Positions 20,002-31,083 of a stretch of 64,000 bases of DNA are shown in pieces. The stretch is taken from NCBI GenBank assembly GCA_030649335.1, contig JAUSLL010000036.1, forward strand, positions 1 to 64,000, read 5' to 3'. Numbering within the stretch: position 1 is the stretch's first letter; every line of letters starts with the position of its first letter. A program made the position numbers and the translations under genes. This DNA is from Parvibaculum sp. Lineage in GTDB: Bacteria > Pseudomonadota > Alphaproteobacteria > Parvibaculales > Parvibaculaceae. A model generated the notes under the pieces. The model saw nothing but the letters and a program-made list of their open reading frames with translations. It did not search any database and was not told the DNA's origin.

Positions 20002-21055
20002 AAATTTGCGCCTTCAAACCAATCGTCTCCGCCGAGCGGGCTCCGGCCTGCGAACTTGCCTCTGCCGCCGCCCCCGAAACAGCAATCGCCGATGCGTTGG
20101 CCGTGATCACGCCACCATCCACATCCTGCTTGATGGCGTGCGTCACCGTCGAAACAAGCTTCTCATATCCCTGCATCGTGAAATGGATACCGTCCTCGGA
20201 CCGCAATAGCTTTTTGCGTCCCGCAGCGTCCGTCCCGTAGGCGGCATATTTGCCGTTCGCATCAGCAAGCAGATCATGCGTAGGCAGAAATGTAACGTCA
20301 TTTTCGGCCGCATGCGCTTTGAAGATCTTTGTGAAATTCTTCATATCGCCTTCAAAAGTCGCGCTGCGCATAACAGGCAACCCGACCCAATAAATCTTTG
20401 CGCCCGTTGCCTTCAGCGTCGCCGTGAAATCATTGACGCGCGCACCGTAAATCTCGCGCCATTTGTCTGTGAACAGCGCATAGCGCGCGCCGTCTTCCAC
20501 AATGGTCTGGCGGTCATTCGTGCCCATGATAACAACAGCAATGTCGATGGTGGTGTCATCCGCCGTTTTGCGCACAGCTTCGTTCCAGTCGTAATAGTCG
20601 CGGCGGACAAAGCCCGTGGCGACCTTCGACTTGCGGATCACGTTAAAACGTTTGTCTTTGCGCAACGCGTGATAAATACCGGCCCAGACACCGTCACCGA
20701 GCGAGTCACCGAACACGACAACATTATATCGCGTCTTCTCCACAACGGCCTTCTTCAGCACAGGAGCAACAGAGGCTGGCGCCTCGGAAGCAGGCACATC
20801 AACCGGCGCAACTTCCGCCACCGCAGGCGGCACCATCGCATCGGTCTCGGCCTGCGCTTTCGCCCGCGCCTCAGCCTCCGTCTGTGCTTTGGCTTGCGCG
20901 TCAGCCTGCGCCTTGGCAATGGTCGGCGGCATCAGCTGAACTGGCGGCGCAGCGCTCACCGGCGACACAATAACCAGCAACAGCGCCGCCGACGTCAAAA
21001 GCGTAAGCGCAGCATATCGCCAGCCTGAACCGGTCTCTCTCGCCCCGAAAATCAC
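19937..21055 (-). CDS. DUF459 family SGNH-fold periplasmic protein
   Basis: About 372 residues from a GTG at 21055 preceded by GGGGG; an open frame extends to 21220 but has weaker start sites. A hydrophobic segment (16-35) anchors or exports the protein. Residues 46-72 are an Ala/Gln/Lys/Glu repeat resembling TolA-type helices, then a Pro/Ala linker. The SGNH core begins near 110 with VVVFGDSLGDGVWAGI, followed by IMGTNDRQ and the C-terminal EDGIHFTMQGYE with the Asp-His pair. DUF459 members are SGNH-fold proteins found in alphaproteobacteria near MBOAT genes. A periplasmic acetyl-transfer or esterase role is inferred from fold and neighbours. Confidence 0.8.
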   Translation of the reverse strand: MIFGARETGSGWRYAALTLLTSAALLLVIVSPVSAAPPVQLMPPTIAKAQADAQAKAQTEAEARAKAQAETDAMVPPAVAEVAPVDVPASEAPASVAPVLKKAVVEKTRYNVVVFGDSLGDGVWAGIYHALRKDKRFNVIRKSKVATGFVRRDYYDWNEAVRKTADDTTIDIAVVIMGTNDRQTIVEDGARYALFTDKWREIYGARVNDFTATLKATGAKIYWVGLPVMRSATFEGDMKNFTKIFKAHAAENDVTFLPTHDLLADANGKYAAYGTDAAGRKKLLRSEDGIHFTMQGYEKLVSTVTHAIKQDVDGGVITANASAIAVSGAAAEASSQAGARSAETIGLKAQIYDVAEGRPGRSDDWRWTGAAH

Positions 21056-21244
21056 CAAAGCCCCCGCACGTACCCAGAGTTCCGAACAATTCGCCCGACC
21101 TGAACGGACCAGACATGTCCTGAAACAGGCCTGTTCCCGCGTCAGTTGCAGGAATCCTGCCTCATGAATTTGCAGGTTAATCGCATCAAAACGGGACAAG
21201 CAAGGCCACGAATGCCACACACGCCCCTCATAAACGCTGGTTAA

Positions 21245-22705
21245 TTACTTGGCGTGACGCAAAACTTCCGAAACCACACGTTCCAGATCCTTCAGCGAGG
21301 CGCAGGTGACAGCCGTGTCGCAATAGGGCTGCAAACGTTTCATTTCACTGTCACCGGAATTCCACATGCTCTTGCCTTCCGGATTGAGCCAGATGACGCG
21401 GCGCGCCCGCGCGTGGATTTTCTTGAGAATATCGCCGCGCGGATCGGAATAGTTCGAGCGCGCGTCGCCCAGGATCAGGACCGTCGTGCGATGGTCCACA
21501 TCGTCCATCGCGAGGTTCTCAAAATCGACAAATGCCTGACCGTAGTCGGTCGATCCGCCGCCGTGCTCGCGCAGCGCATTGGTGATCGCATCTTCGATCT
21601 TCGCGGTCTTGTCAAACATCTCGGTTGTCTCACCGAGTTGCCCCGAGAAAGCAAAAGAACGCACGCGCGGCAGCACTTCCTGCACACTGTAAAGGAACAT
21701 CAGCAAAAACCGCGCGACCTGCGCCACAGATCCCGAGACGTCACAAATCGCGATAACCTTTGGCCGGTCAACTTTCTTCTGTTTCCAGATCGTATGAAAC
21801 ATCAACCCGTCGAATTCGACATTGGCGCGGATAGTCTTGCGCACATCCAGCTGCCCGCGCCGGTCCACTTTTTTGCGGCGCGAATGCAGCGCCACCAGCC
21901 GCTTGGCCATCTTCGCCACAAGCGTGCGCATGACCTTCATGTCGCTCATATCAATATTGCTGAGCCGCACCTGAGAAAGCACTTCCTCGCGCAACTGGCG
22001 CCCCGCATTGGCCGTGAAAATCTCAAGCTGTTTTTCCACATAGTCGCGCACATCGCCGCGCAACTGATCGCGAAGCCCGCGCAAATCATCGGCGCGTCCC
22101 TGCTCGCCATTGTCCTCGCGCCGCTCGATCTCGTTCTGCACCCCATCGAGGCCCATGATTTCCATCATGCGCCGCACATACATGCCGCGCTGTGTGAAAA
22201 GCCGGATGCGGTTGAGCTGCGCTTGCCGCGCCGCTTCCGCCAATGCCATTTGCAAAGCCGCCTGATCGCCGCTTTCGAGCATCTCAACGAGGTCATGCGC
22301 CATCGGTGCGCCCTCGCCCGCCGGATCACCCTCGCGCTCACGCTCGCCGCCGCCCTGCCCCGGCGATCCACCGGGTTGGCCGGACTGCGAACCTTCGCCC
22401 TCGCCTTCGCCGCCCTCACTGTCGGACTGCTCGCCGCTCTCCTCGCCGTCCTCACCCTCCGAGGTTTCGCCCTTGCCCTTCGACTTGAACTGGTCGAAAG
22501 CAAAGAACCGGTCGAACGTGTCGCGGAAGGCCTCTTTCTCATACTCGCTTTTGGCGAGCACTTGTCCCAGCCCGTCGCGCAGCATTGTGCGGTCACCGAA
22601 CCCGACGAAATCAAGCACTTTGCCCGCATCGATAGATTCAGACGTTGAGACCCGCACGTCAGCGGCTCTCAACGCCCGAATGAAATCACCGAGAACTTCG
22701 GTCAT
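21245..22705 (-). CDS. CoxE-like VWA domain protein
   Basis: A 486-residue cytoplasmic protein. Residues about 75-140 are a highly acidic Glu/Gly/Ser linker, followed by a helical region and a C-terminal von Willebrand A domain with a metal-ion-dependent adhesion site beginning at Asp322 (DVSGSV) and a later GGGSTDYG and LILGDARSNY. MoxR ATPases and VWA partners act as pairs that assemble or activate metal enzymes, as CoxD/CoxE do for carbon monoxide dehydrogenase. The partner ATPase gene ends 3 nt upstream. No CO dehydrogenase or other obvious client lies in the window. Confidence 0.9.
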   Translation of the reverse strand: MTEVLGDFIRALRAADVRVSTSESIDAGKVLDFVGFGDRTMLRDGLGQVLAKSEYEKEAFRDTFDRFFAFDQFKSKGKGETSEGEDGEESGEQSDSEGGEGEGEGSQSGQPGGSPGQGGGEREREGDPAGEGAPMAHDLVEMLESGDQAALQMALAEAARQAQLNRIRLFTQRGMYVRRMMEIMGLDGVQNEIERREDNGEQGRADDLRGLRDQLRGDVRDYVEKQLEIFTANAGRQLREEVLSQVRLSNIDMSDMKVMRTLVAKMAKRLVALHSRRKKVDRRGQLDVRKTIRANVEFDGLMFHTIWKQKKVDRPKVIAICDVSGSVAQVARFLLMFLYSVQEVLPRVRSFAFSGQLGETTEMFDKTAKIEDAITNALREHGGGSTDYGQAFVDFENLAMDDVDHRTTVLILGDARSNYSDPRGDILKKIHARARRVIWLNPEGKSMWNSGDSEMKRLQPYCDTAVTCASLKDLERVVSEVLRHAK

Positions 22706-22708
22706 GGT

Positions 22709-23671
22709 TCAGCCCGCCGCCTGAATAGCCTTGGTCGTCAGCATGTTGACCTCGGCATCCACATTGTCGATGTCGTCCTGAAACTTCAGCAACACATTAA
22801 GCGTGCGCCGCACAAGTTCGGCGTCCAGCTCGCGTGCGTGCAGCAGCACCATCGTGCGTGCCCAGTCGATCGTCTCGCTGACCGCCGGTTGCTTCTTGAG
22901 GTCGAGTTTGCGCAAGCCCTGCACAAATTCCACAAGCTGATTGCGCAGGCTCTCTTCCACTTCCGGCACACGCGACCGGATGATCTGGCGTTCAAGCGCC
23001 GTATCAGGAAACGGAATATAGAGATGCAGACAACGACGCTTCAGCGCGTCGCCGATTTCGCGTGTGTTGTTCGATGTCAGAAACACGATGGGCGCGGTGC
23101 GCGCTTTGATCGTGCCGAGTTCGGGAATCGAGATTTGATAATCCGACAGAATTTCCAAAAGGAACGCCTCGAACTCATCGTCCGACTTGTCCAATTCGTC
23201 GATTAGCAACACAGCGCCGCCCGGCTGCCACAGCGCCTTGAGCAAAGGCCGCGGCTCCAGAAATTCTTCGCTGAAAAACGTGTCGTCAAAATCGTGCAAC
23301 CGCGCGATGGATTCTTTCAAACCCTGCGCACCGGCCATCACGTCGCCGAGCTTTTCTTTCAGCACCTGCGTATAGAGAAGCTGCTTGCCGTATTTCCATT
23401 CATACAGCGCCTTGGCTTCATCAAGCCCCTCATAACACTGGAGGCGGATCAGCGGCTTGCCGACAAGTTCGGCGGTCGCCTTGGCAAGTTCGGTCTTGCC
23501 GACGCCGGGCGGTCCTTCGACCAAAAGCGGCTTTTGCAGGCGTTCGGCCAAAAATATGGCCGTTGCGATGCTGGAATTGCAGATATAGCCGCTGCGTTCA
23601 AATCCCTGCTGGATCGAGCTTATCGCTGCGTCAGCATTGCCCTCGTTCAGGCGTGAAGTGTCCTTGTTCAA
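22709..23671 (-). CDS. MoxR-family AAA+ ATPase (CoxD-like)
   Basis: A 320-residue AAA+ chaperone-type ATPase. Walker A is GPPGVGKT at residues 53-60, Walker B is LLIDELDKSD near 150, and sensor 1 is FLTSNNTREIG. The start is a TTG at 23671 with GGAACG upstream; no ATG precedes the conserved part. It forms a two-gene operon with the VWA protein that follows. MoxR proteins remodel client complexes using ATP, and the client here is unknown. Confidence 0.92.
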   Translation of the reverse strand: MNKDTSRLNEGNADAAISSIQQGFERSGYICNSSIATAIFLAERLQKPLLVEGPPGVGKTELAKATAELVGKPLIRLQCYEGLDEAKALYEWKYGKQLLYTQVLKEKLGDVMAGAQGLKESIARLHDFDDTFFSEEFLEPRPLLKALWQPGGAVLLIDELDKSDDEFEAFLLEILSDYQISIPELGTIKARTAPIVFLTSNNTREIGDALKRRCLHLYIPFPDTALERQIIRSRVPEVEESLRNQLVEFVQGLRKLDLKKQPAVSETIDWARTMVLLHARELDAELVRRTLNVLLKFQDDIDNVDAEVNMLTTKAIQAAG

Positions 23672-23795
23672 TTTCGTTCCAGGAGCGATCTCCGCCGCCC
23701 CTTCCCTGCTTTATTCGGTTCCAATTGGGCTATAGGGTAGCACACAACAAAATTCCACAAGCAGAAACGATCAAGACCCAAGGGAGCGAATAACC

Positions 23796-25874
<2,079 letters not shown>

Positions 25875-25882
25875 TCAAGTCC

Positions 25883-25912
25883 AAACGGGGCGGCATTGCC
25901 GCCCCGTTTTTC
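25883..25912 (+). terminator. Intrinsic terminator of the FadJ-like gene
   Basis: A perfect 12-bp stem (25883-25894 with 25898-25909), ATT loop and T run, 8 nt after the stop codon. Confidence 0.93.
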
Positions 25913-25951
25913 TTACCCGCTCTTGAAACGCCTGCCACTTAGGAAATCAGA

Positions 25952-26320
25952 ATGAACAAGAACGAAGAAATCATACGCGATTTCGTCAACGCCTGGCCGA
26001 GCCTCGATGTTGAAAAAATCGTCAGCTTTTTCACCGAAGACGGCATCTATCACAACATGATGATCCACCCTGTGAAGGGCCACGCCGATCTCAGAAATTT
26101 CATTTCCGCATTCCTGAAAGGCTGGAGCGAGACCGAATGGGAAATTCTCAACCTCGCGTCTTCCGGCAACACCGTCTTCGCTGAACGCGTTGACCGCACA
26201 AAAGTCGGCGGAAAGCCCGTCTCATTGCCTTGCTGCGGCGTCTTTGAAATGGAAAACGGCAAGATCAAAGCCTGGCGCGACTATTTCGACATGGGCACCT
26301 ACACAAAGGCGCTTGCCTGA
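25952..26320 (+). CDS. Limonene-1,2-epoxide hydrolase family / SnoaL-like protein
   Basis: A 122-residue NTF2-fold protein. The residues that make up the limonene-epoxide hydrolase active site appear at matching spacing: Tyr33 and Asn35 (GIYHNMM), Arg79 and Asp81 (ERVDR), and Asp110 (WRDYFD). These enzymes open small epoxides with water in one step. The ATG at 25952 has an AGGAAATC site. The glutathione-transferase gene begins 26 bp after it and the two probably share a transcript, which suggests handling of reactive electrophiles. The natural substrate is unknown. Confidence 0.8.
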   Translation: MNKNEEIIRDFVNAWPSLDVEKIVSFFTEDGIYHNMMIHPVKGHADLRNFISAFLKGWSETEWEILNLASSGNTVFAERVDRTKVGGKPVSLPCCGVFEMENGKIKAWRDYFDMGTYTKALA

Positions 26321-26346
26321 CCCCCCCCCGTCACAGGACTGAGTAA

Positions 26347-27045
26347 ATGACCATCCGCCTATATGATCTCGTGGAAGCCAAAGACCGTTCCATCAGCCCC
26401 TTCGTCTGGCGGATCAAATACGCGCTCGCGCATAAGGGGCTCGACTTTGAAACGCAGCCTGTCGGCTTCGGCGATATTCCCAAACTTTGCGGCGGCAAAT
26501 ATAAAACCGTGCCGATCATCGAAGACGGCGCAGTCAGCATGAACGAAAGCCTCGCCATCGCCGACTATCTCGACAAGGCCTATCCCGACCGTCCCGCGAT
26601 TTTTGCAACACCGCAGGAGCGCGCCATGGCGCGCTTCTTCGACGGCTGGTTCGGCCTTGAAATCATGAACCGCATGTTCGCGATCAACGTGCTCGATATC
26701 CACAATCACGCCCGCACCAGCGACCAGCCCTATTTCCGCCAGAGCCGCGAAGCACGCCTCGGCGGCAAGACGCTCGAACAATTCACCGAAGGCCGCGAAG
26801 CGAAAATTCCCGAACTGCGTAACGCGCTGCGTCCCATGCGTGCTGCCCTCAGCGCCGCGCCTTTCCTTGGCGGCGACGCCCCCTCCTATGCCGATTACAT
26901 CGCGCTCGGCGGTTTCATCTGGGCGGGCACAGTCTGCACCGTGCCGCTCCTTGCCGCCGATGACAAACTCAACGACTGGCTTGCCCGCGGTCTCGATCTC
27001 TACAACGGCCTCGGCCGCGTGGAACTCTATCCTTTATCCGCCTGA
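26347..27045 (+). CDS. Glutathione S-transferase family protein (LigE-like)
   Basis: A 232-residue protein with an N-terminal thioredoxin fold (1-85) and an all-helical C-terminal domain. The opening SPFVWRIKYALAHKGLDFE, the KTVPIIEDG glutathione-binding turn with cis-proline, and MNESLAIADYLDKAYPDRP resemble the beta-etherase LigE branch of GSTs found in sphingomonads and relatives. LigE cleaves aryl ether bonds of lignin dimers with glutathione, but many relatives have other roles. It follows the epoxide-hydrolase-like gene and ends 2 nt before the convergent phage-type gene. Confidence 0.82.
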   Translation: MTIRLYDLVEAKDRSISPFVWRIKYALAHKGLDFETQPVGFGDIPKLCGGKYKTVPIIEDGAVSMNESLAIADYLDKAYPDRPAIFATPQERAMARFFDGWFGLEIMNRMFAINVLDIHNHARTSDQPYFRQSREARLGGKTLEQFTEGREAKIPELRNALRPMRAALSAAPFLGGDAPSYADYIALGGFIWAGTVCTVPLLAADDKLNDWLARGLDLYNGLGRVELYPLSA

Positions 27046-27047
27046 TC

Positions 27048-29366
27048 TCAGGCCGCCGCCGTCCAGACCTTGGCTTCGGCAAGCGACAGCGGCAAAGTAA
27101 TCTGCGTCTGCCTCAGCCGGTCGTTGACATAGTGCCCGGCAATCCCGCCGCCGATCTGAAAATGCGACAGACCGACCGGCAAAACCACCGCGCCAAACGT
27201 CACCGCGTTTCCGGCCTGATCGGCAATATAGCCGCCCTCCCCGTTCCAACCGAAGGCAAGCTGCGCAATCTCCGCCGCTTGCACGGGCAATTCGCATATT
27301 GTCTGGGTGACGCCACCCGACACAATCAGCAAGCCCGGCTTGTTCGCCGTCCCGATAAATCCCCGGATCAAATTATTGGCGCTGTTATCGCTGATCTCAA
27401 ACAGCGTTCTCACCACGCCGTCGCCAGCGTACGAAATGCCGACCCCCACAAGCGCGCATGCGCCCGTAGCAATGGCCGGTGCCACCCCTGACGCAAAATC
27501 CTCCGCCATGGCAACGTCCGCCGCCCGCACGCTGTCACCGGGCGCACCGGCCACCGGCAATATCGGAAAATCCGGCAAATAGCCTGCGCTGACCTGCCTG
27601 ACGGAAATATCATCAACAGATAATTGAACAGTCGGCGAGGCGCCGGCGCGAATGCGCACGACCGTATTGCCCGCGCCTCCCGCCAGATATTCTGTATAGG
27701 TGCCGTTGGCGGACCGGTCCGAGCCCGCAATCGTCATCGCAGGGCGCAACTCAACGCGGCATGTACCGGCCACATAGTTTGAAACAGTAAGCGCCACCTT
27801 ATAGACGGTGACATCGGTGCCGACACTTTGCTCATAAGCCGCAACATCAACGCCGGAGTTCACATTCCCCTTCCCGTCGCTGATCGCACATCCCGCACCC
27901 TTCGTCCAAACGGTGTCGGCCGCAAAACCTCCGTTGGCGACAAGCTCCGCCCCCTCAATCACCGGCAGCTGAACCAGTTTCGGGGCGTAAATGCGGATCG
28001 TGAAATCATAGGTCACACCGTTCACAAGCGACATGACGATAGACCCGCGCACATTATTTGCGGTCGGATCGGCCAGCACCTTGCGCACGGATAAATATTT
28101 CACTGTCGCGTCCGGCGTCGTCGCGCCGCCGTCATTCGCCCCTGCCAAAAGACTGCCCGTCGCATAAGCCGCAAGGCGCGCAACAACGCTCGGCGCACTG
28201 CCTGCAATCAGCTTCGCACGAAAGTCCAACCCCCATGCCTGCCCCGCAGTCGCCGCCGCATTCGTATTGTCGTTAAAGCTGACCCGATGGCTCGCCGCAT
28301 TGGCATCGGCAATTCCCAAAATCCGGATATCGCAGTAAGGAAGCCCGCCCTCCTCGCCCGTCCCCAAAAATTGAACATTCACCCCTGATGGCGCACCGGC
28401 CGTCGCCCAATTCGTCGGCAGGGCTCCCGCGCTGGTTCCTTGCACACCGACACTCCGAACATACAAGCTGAGCGGATTGGTAAAGGGCAGCCAATTCGAA
28501 TACAGAACGGCCCCCCAGAGGTACAAACCCGACACCCCGTCTCCCGCCGACGAGGTAGAATTGTCCGCATTCACATGTCCCAGATAAAACGTCCTCACCC
28601 CTCCGGCTGTGGGGTCACTTGTGAATCGCACGTAGCAGAAATACCAACCATCCCCGCAGTCCACCATTCCCGCAGAAGCCAATCCCGATTGTTTGGTCCC
28701 CACAACCCCCGCATCAAGGTCGAACCACGTCCTCCCATTTGCCACAACGGATCCTTGAAGGCCGAGAGTGAGCCACCTGCGCGTGTCTTTTTTTGCAAAC
28801 ACGCCATAGGAATATCGCGTCGAGCCCAGAATGGTTGCATCCGTTCTCGACTGCGCAACGGAGCCTGCAAAAACCCCCTCAACTGCCCGATCAGCGGTGA
28901 ACGTCCCGTCCGGGGCGACCACGGCATTCGGGGTCACGGACACATTGGACTTAAGCCAGACGGCGTGATCGAACTGCTCGGAATATAGAAACAGATTGCT
29001 GAGACCAACAGGCCCGATAACGCCCCCTTCGCCACGGGGATTGCGGATTTTATTGGTGTACCCCGCGTATAAATCCGCACCAATGCCGCCGACCCGTGCC
29101 AGCACGTTGCTGGAAAAGCTCTGCCAGACACCATCGGCATCAAGCATCTTTGCATTACCCGCGCGCGTCAGCGCCAGAGCAGACGTAAGCAGCGGTTCCG
29201 TCATATGGCGAAAGGCGCGACCGCTCACAAAATCAAACGCCAGCAGAGCTTTGGGATGCCACCACGTCTCGTCAAAGCCGCCACGCCAGGAGGCGGTCCG
29301 GTCGGGATACCAGCCCGCACCGCCGCTCGCCGAAAAACCCGTCCGTCTGACCTGACCGCTCATCAT
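27048..29366 (-). CDS. Phage-type tail fibre/spike-like protein (orphan)
   Basis: A 772-residue protein rich in Gly, Ala, Thr, Ser and Asn, with no signal peptide. The N-terminus reads like the lead-in of phage fibre or head-spike proteins: LLAFDFVSGRAF, an LTRAGNAKMLDADGVW segment, then SNLFLYSEQFDHAVWLKSN and TADRAVEG. Beta-rich repeats that look like carbohydrate-binding jelly rolls follow (about 130-300, 470-590), then a C-terminal LamG-like region. The ATG at 29366 has a GGGAGCGG site. No capsid, portal, tail or integrase gene lies nearby, so this is a stray phage-derived gene, or an unrelated lectin using the same domains. Function unknown. Confidence 0.65.
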   Translation of the reverse strand: MMSGQVRRTGFSASGGAGWYPDRTASWRGGFDETWWHPKALLAFDFVSGRAFRHMTEPLLTSALALTRAGNAKMLDADGVWQSFSSNVLARVGGIGADLYAGYTNKIRNPRGEGGVIGPVGLSNLFLYSEQFDHAVWLKSNVSVTPNAVVAPDGTFTADRAVEGVFAGSVAQSRTDATILGSTRYSYGVFAKKDTRRWLTLGLQGSVVANGRTWFDLDAGVVGTKQSGLASAGMVDCGDGWYFCYVRFTSDPTAGGVRTFYLGHVNADNSTSSAGDGVSGLYLWGAVLYSNWLPFTNPLSLYVRSVGVQGTSAGALPTNWATAGAPSGVNVQFLGTGEEGGLPYCDIRILGIADANAASHRVSFNDNTNAAATAGQAWGLDFRAKLIAGSAPSVVARLAAYATGSLLAGANDGGATTPDATVKYLSVRKVLADPTANNVRGSIVMSLVNGVTYDFTIRIYAPKLVQLPVIEGAELVANGGFAADTVWTKGAGCAISDGKGNVNSGVDVAAYEQSVGTDVTVYKVALTVSNYVAGTCRVELRPAMTIAGSDRSANGTYTEYLAGGAGNTVVRIRAGASPTVQLSVDDISVRQVSAGYLPDFPILPVAGAPGDSVRAADVAMAEDFASGVAPAIATGACALVGVGISYAGDGVVRTLFEISDNSANNLIRGFIGTANKPGLLIVSGGVTQTICELPVQAAEIAQLAFGWNGEGGYIADQAGNAVTFGAVVLPVGLSHFQIGGGIAGHYVNDRLRQTQITLPLSLAEAKVWTAAA

Positions 29367-29450
29367 CCGCTCCCGCGCAAATATCCTTAAGCAGGAAATG
29401 GAGTGGTCAGCAAATTTTATAAGCGGGGATTTCTCAAGCCCGTCGCCGCT

Positions 29451-30875
29451 TCAGAGCTTCACCATCACATGGCGCACGACCGAATAGTCTTCCAGCGCAT
29501 AGGCCGACAGGTCCTTGCCATAGCCCGACGACTTCATGCCGCCATGCGGCATCTCATTGGCCAGCATGAAATGCGTATTGACCCATGTGCAGCCATATTG
29601 AAGCCGCGCCGCCGTCGCCATACCGCGACCAATGTCCTTGGTCCACACCGATGACGCCAAACCATAGGGGCTATCATTCGCCCATGTGACCGCATCTTCC
29701 GGGTCCGTGAACCGCGTGATCGACACGACCGGTCCGAAGACTTCGCGCTGCACGATTTCATCAGACTGCAACGCACCCACAATCACCGTCGGCTCATAGA
29801 AGAATCCCTTGCCCGCACCGGCTTTGCCGCCCGTCGTCACTTCGACGTGCTTCAGCGCACGGGCACGGTCAACAAAGCCCGACACGCGTTCGCGCTGGCG
29901 TTCGGAAATCACCGGCCCGAGTTCAGACGCTTCATCGTCCGGCCCGCCAAGCTTGATCGTCGAGACAGCGCTGGTGAGATCAGCCGCAAGCTTGTCGTAC
30001 ACCTTCGCACCGGCATAAATCCGGCACGCCGCCGTGCAGTCCTGCCCCGCATTGTAATAGCCAAAAGTCCGCACCCCTTCGACCACTTCGTCAATGTCAG
30101 CATCATCAAACACGATGACCGGCGCCTTGCCGCCCAGTTCCAGATGCGTCCGCTTCAGCGTGCCGGTTGCCGCTTCCAGCACCTTGCGCCCCGTCGCAAT
30201 GTCGCCGGTGATCGAGGTCATATGGACGCCGGGATGCGACACCAGCGGTGCGCCCACGCTCTCGCCGCGCCCCAGCACTAGGTTCCACACCCCCTCGGGA
30301 AAAATATCGCCCATGATTTCAGCAAGCTTCAGCGCCGTCAGCGGCGTCTGTTCAGACGGCTTCAGCACCACGACATTACCGGCTGCAAGAGCGGGTGCGA
30401 TTTTCCACGCCGCCATCATCAGCGGATAATTCCACGGCGCAATCGAAGCGATGACGCCCACAGGATCGCGCCGGATCATGCTCGTATAGCCCGCAATATA
30501 TTCGCCCGCCGCGCTGCCGCTCATGCAGCGCGCAGCACCTGCAAAAAACCGGAAGCAATCAACAACCGCAGGGATCTCATCTTCCAGCACGCTGAGATAT
30601 GGCTTGCCGCAATTGAGGCTCTCCAGCCGCGCGAAACTTTCCGCCTCTGCCTCGATCCGGTCAGCGAGTTTCAGCAGCAGGCCCGATCGTTCACCGGGCG
30701 TCGTCCGCCCCCAAGTGAGAAAAGCTTTGGTGGCTGACGCCACAGCCGCATCGATCTGACCTTTGGAGGCCGAGGGGATTTTAGTGATCAACGCACCGGT
30801 CGCAGGGTTCAGAATTTCCTCGTCGGCCCCTTCGCCGTTCACAAACGCACCGCCGATAAAAAGTTTGGTCTGCAT
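29451..30875 (-). CDS. Aldehyde dehydrogenase family protein (gamma-aminobutyraldehyde dehydrogenase-like)
   Basis: A 474-residue NAD(P)-dependent aldehyde dehydrogenase. The conserved [13 protein letters not shown] segment, the catalytic Glu in LELGGKAPV, the catalytic Cys in [11 protein letters not shown] and the REVFGPVVS motif are present. Overall pattern matches the PatD/PuuC-like group that oxidises 4-aminobutanal and similar amino aldehydes; the substrate is inferred. The ATG at 30875 is preferred over an upstream extension because of its GAAGGGGCAGGCA ribosome binding region and the family start [10 protein letters not shown]. It is a single gene between the phage-type gene and the DUF3604 gene, all on the minus strand. 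Confidence 0.88.
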   Translation of the reverse strand: MQTKLFIGGAFVNGEGADEEILNPATGALITKIPSASKGQIDAAVASATKAFLTWGRTTPGERSGLLLKLADRIEAEAESFARLESLNCGKPYLSVLEDEIPAVVDCFRFFAGAARCMSGSAAGEYIAGYTSMIRRDPVGVIASIAPWNYPLMMAAWKIAPALAAGNVVVLKPSEQTPLTALKLAEIMGDIFPEGVWNLVLGRGESVGAPLVSHPGVHMTSITGDIATGRKVLEAATGTLKRTHLELGGKAPVIVFDDADIDEVVEGVRTFGYYNAGQDCTAACRIYAGAKVYDKLAADLTSAVSTIKLGGPDDEASELGPVISERQRERVSGFVDRARALKHVEVTTGGKAGAGKGFFYEPTVIVGALQSDEIVQREVFGPVVSITRFTDPEDAVTWANDSPYGLASSVWTKDIGRGMATAARLQYGCTWVNTHFMLANEMPHGGMKSSGYGKDLSAYALEDYSVVRHVMVKL

Positions 30876-31083
30876 TGCCTGCCCCTTCTGAAAGAGACCG
30901 CCAAACTCCGAAAATCCGTACAAATCAGCCATAGACCGATTTCATCGGACTTAAGTCATACGCTGGCGGACCGTTGGGGAAATGCTAGGGCAAGCCAGCA
31001 CGAATTGAAAATCAGAAAAACCGGCAACCGCATTCAGACTTTCAGACACAGACACAGGCACCCGCCTCCTGTCTCGCCCGGAT

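Noticed and set aside
20276-21028. 250-codon plus-strand frame opposite the DUF459 gene
   Set aside because: Low-complexity Arg/Leu/Gly composition arises from the complement of the Ala/Gln repeats; no family resemblance.
21254-22648. 464-codon open frame on the plus strand opposite the CoxE-like gene
   Set aside because: It is antisense to a gene with clear VWA motifs, has no recognisable domain, and is His/Arg-rich as expected for the shadow of a GC-rich gene.
27048-29366. A prophage
   Set aside because: Only one phage-like gene is present, with metabolic genes on both sides and no integrase, attachment repeats or structural neighbours.
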